Positions 5,519-5,735 of a stretch of 5,735 nt of DNA are shown here, in pieces (position 1 is the first letter of the stretch; the number at the start of each line of letters is the position of its first letter). Below the pieces are notes generated by a model. That model made no database searches. It worked only from the letters and a program-made list of their open reading frames with translations, and was not told where the DNA came from. Origin of the DNA: CAYVJW01 sp964451885 (GTDB taxonomy: Bacteria; Patescibacteriota; Gracilibacteria; UBA4473); the NCBI GenBank assembly GCA_964451885.1, contig CAYVJW010000103.1, positions 1 to 5,735 on the forward strand, written 5' to 3'. A program made the translations under genes and the position numbers.

Positions 5519-5717
5519 GCTAGTTCCCATAAAACCACAAAAGTTTGTTAAAATTCTTCAGCATTTGGGTTTTGAGAAAAGGGATGCTGAAGGCTCTCAT
5601 GTATTTTTTCAACATCCTGATGGGAGAACAACCACTGTTCCTATTCACAACAAAGACATTGGCCGAGGACTCCTTCGGAAGATTGAGTCCACTCCGAAAA
5701 GTACAAGGGAACTCTAA
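5511..5717 (+). CDS. hicA: HicA-family mRNA interferase toxin, C-terminus replaced
   Basis: This is a 68-aa toxin of the HicA (YcfA-like) family, which folds like a double-stranded RNA-binding domain and cleaves mRNA. Family features visible are KPQKFVKILQHLGFEKRD (8-25), the catalytic-His motif GSH (28-30), the strand/turn FFQHPDGRTTTVPIHN (32-47) and the start of the last helix, DIGRGLLRKI (49-58). The ATG overlaps the hicB stop (ATGCCTAA), and no separate ribosome site is seen. After Ile58 the usual last helix and tail are missing: the final residues ESTPKSTREL and the stop codon are encoded within the right arm of the 44-bp inverted repeat. This suggests that a mobile-element end interrupted the 3' end of hicA. 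The catalytic core is intact, so activity may be kept or reduced. Confidence 0.88.
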   Translation: MPKLVPIKPQKFVKILQHLGFEKRDAEGSHVFFQHPDGRTTTVPIHNKDIGRGLLRKIESTPKSTREL

Positions 5718-5726
5718 AAAAAGAGC
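5683..5726. repeat. Right arm of the 44-bp inverted repeat
   Basis: This is the exact reverse complement of 55-98. It overlaps the end of hicA and supplies that gene's last codons and stop. Beyond 5726 the sequence no longer resembles the region left of base 55, as expected if the two arms are the two different ends of an insertion sequence or ends of two related elements. No direct target duplication is visible next to either tip within the window. Confidence 0.9.
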
Positions 5727-5735
5727 AAGAAAAGC

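Noticed and set aside
1..5735. CRISPR array, tRNA or rRNA
   Set aside because: No regularly spaced direct repeats, cloverleaf T-arm motifs or rRNA-like conserved stretches were seen.

Overview
The window is a bacterial accessory region with five supportable protein genes and three non-coding stretches of 320-390 bases. The organism cannot be named from this sequence. The standard genetic code reads every gene without internal stops. Small HicB/HicA proteins and orphan hypotheticals beside a giant, mostly unrecognisable protein would suit an uncultivated bacterial lineage such as a Patescibacteria/CPR-type genome, but that is only an impression.

Layout. (1) Bases 1-100 are an edge region containing one arm (55-98) of a perfect 44-bp inverted repeat; the other arm is at 5683-5726, so all five genes lie between the arms. 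(2) 101-3184 (+) encodes a protein of about 1027 aa. Its C-terminal third looks like a prokaryotic SLOG/LSDAT domain, the Rossmann-like nucleotide-binding fold also found at the N-terminus of TRPM channels. Its first ~700 residues match nothing I recognise. (3) 3185-3572 is non-coding, with two inverted-repeat structures and a strong bidirectional terminator (3522-3546) shared by converging genes. (4) 3573-4049 (-) encodes an orphan 158-aa protein. (5) 4050-4396 is a very AT-rich divergent intergenic region. It carries a good sigma70-type promoter (TTGATG-N18-TATAAT) and an 11-bp inverted repeat around it that looks like an operator pair. (6) 4397-4969 (+) encodes a 190-aa protein resembling nucleoside 2-deoxyribosyltransferase-like proteins; it is clearly richer in G+C than its surroundings. 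(7) 4970-5293 is non-coding with several hairpins. (8) 5294-5518 and 5511-5717 (+) are an overlapping HicB-HicA type II toxin-antitoxin pair.

How the parts may fit together. SLOG/LSDAT and deoxyribosyltransferase-like proteins belong to the same broad group of Rossmannoid nucleotide-handling folds, and both recur in prokaryotic conflict and nucleotide-signalling systems. Finding them close together beside a toxin-antitoxin module suggests a small defence or mobile-element island, but no operon joins them and no effector is recognisable. The 44-bp repeat arms resemble insertion-sequence ends. The right arm replaces the usual 3' end of hicA and the left arm stops two bases before the ATG of the giant gene, which suggests that mobile-element ends define the borders of the segment. 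No transposase or recombinase is visible inside the window.
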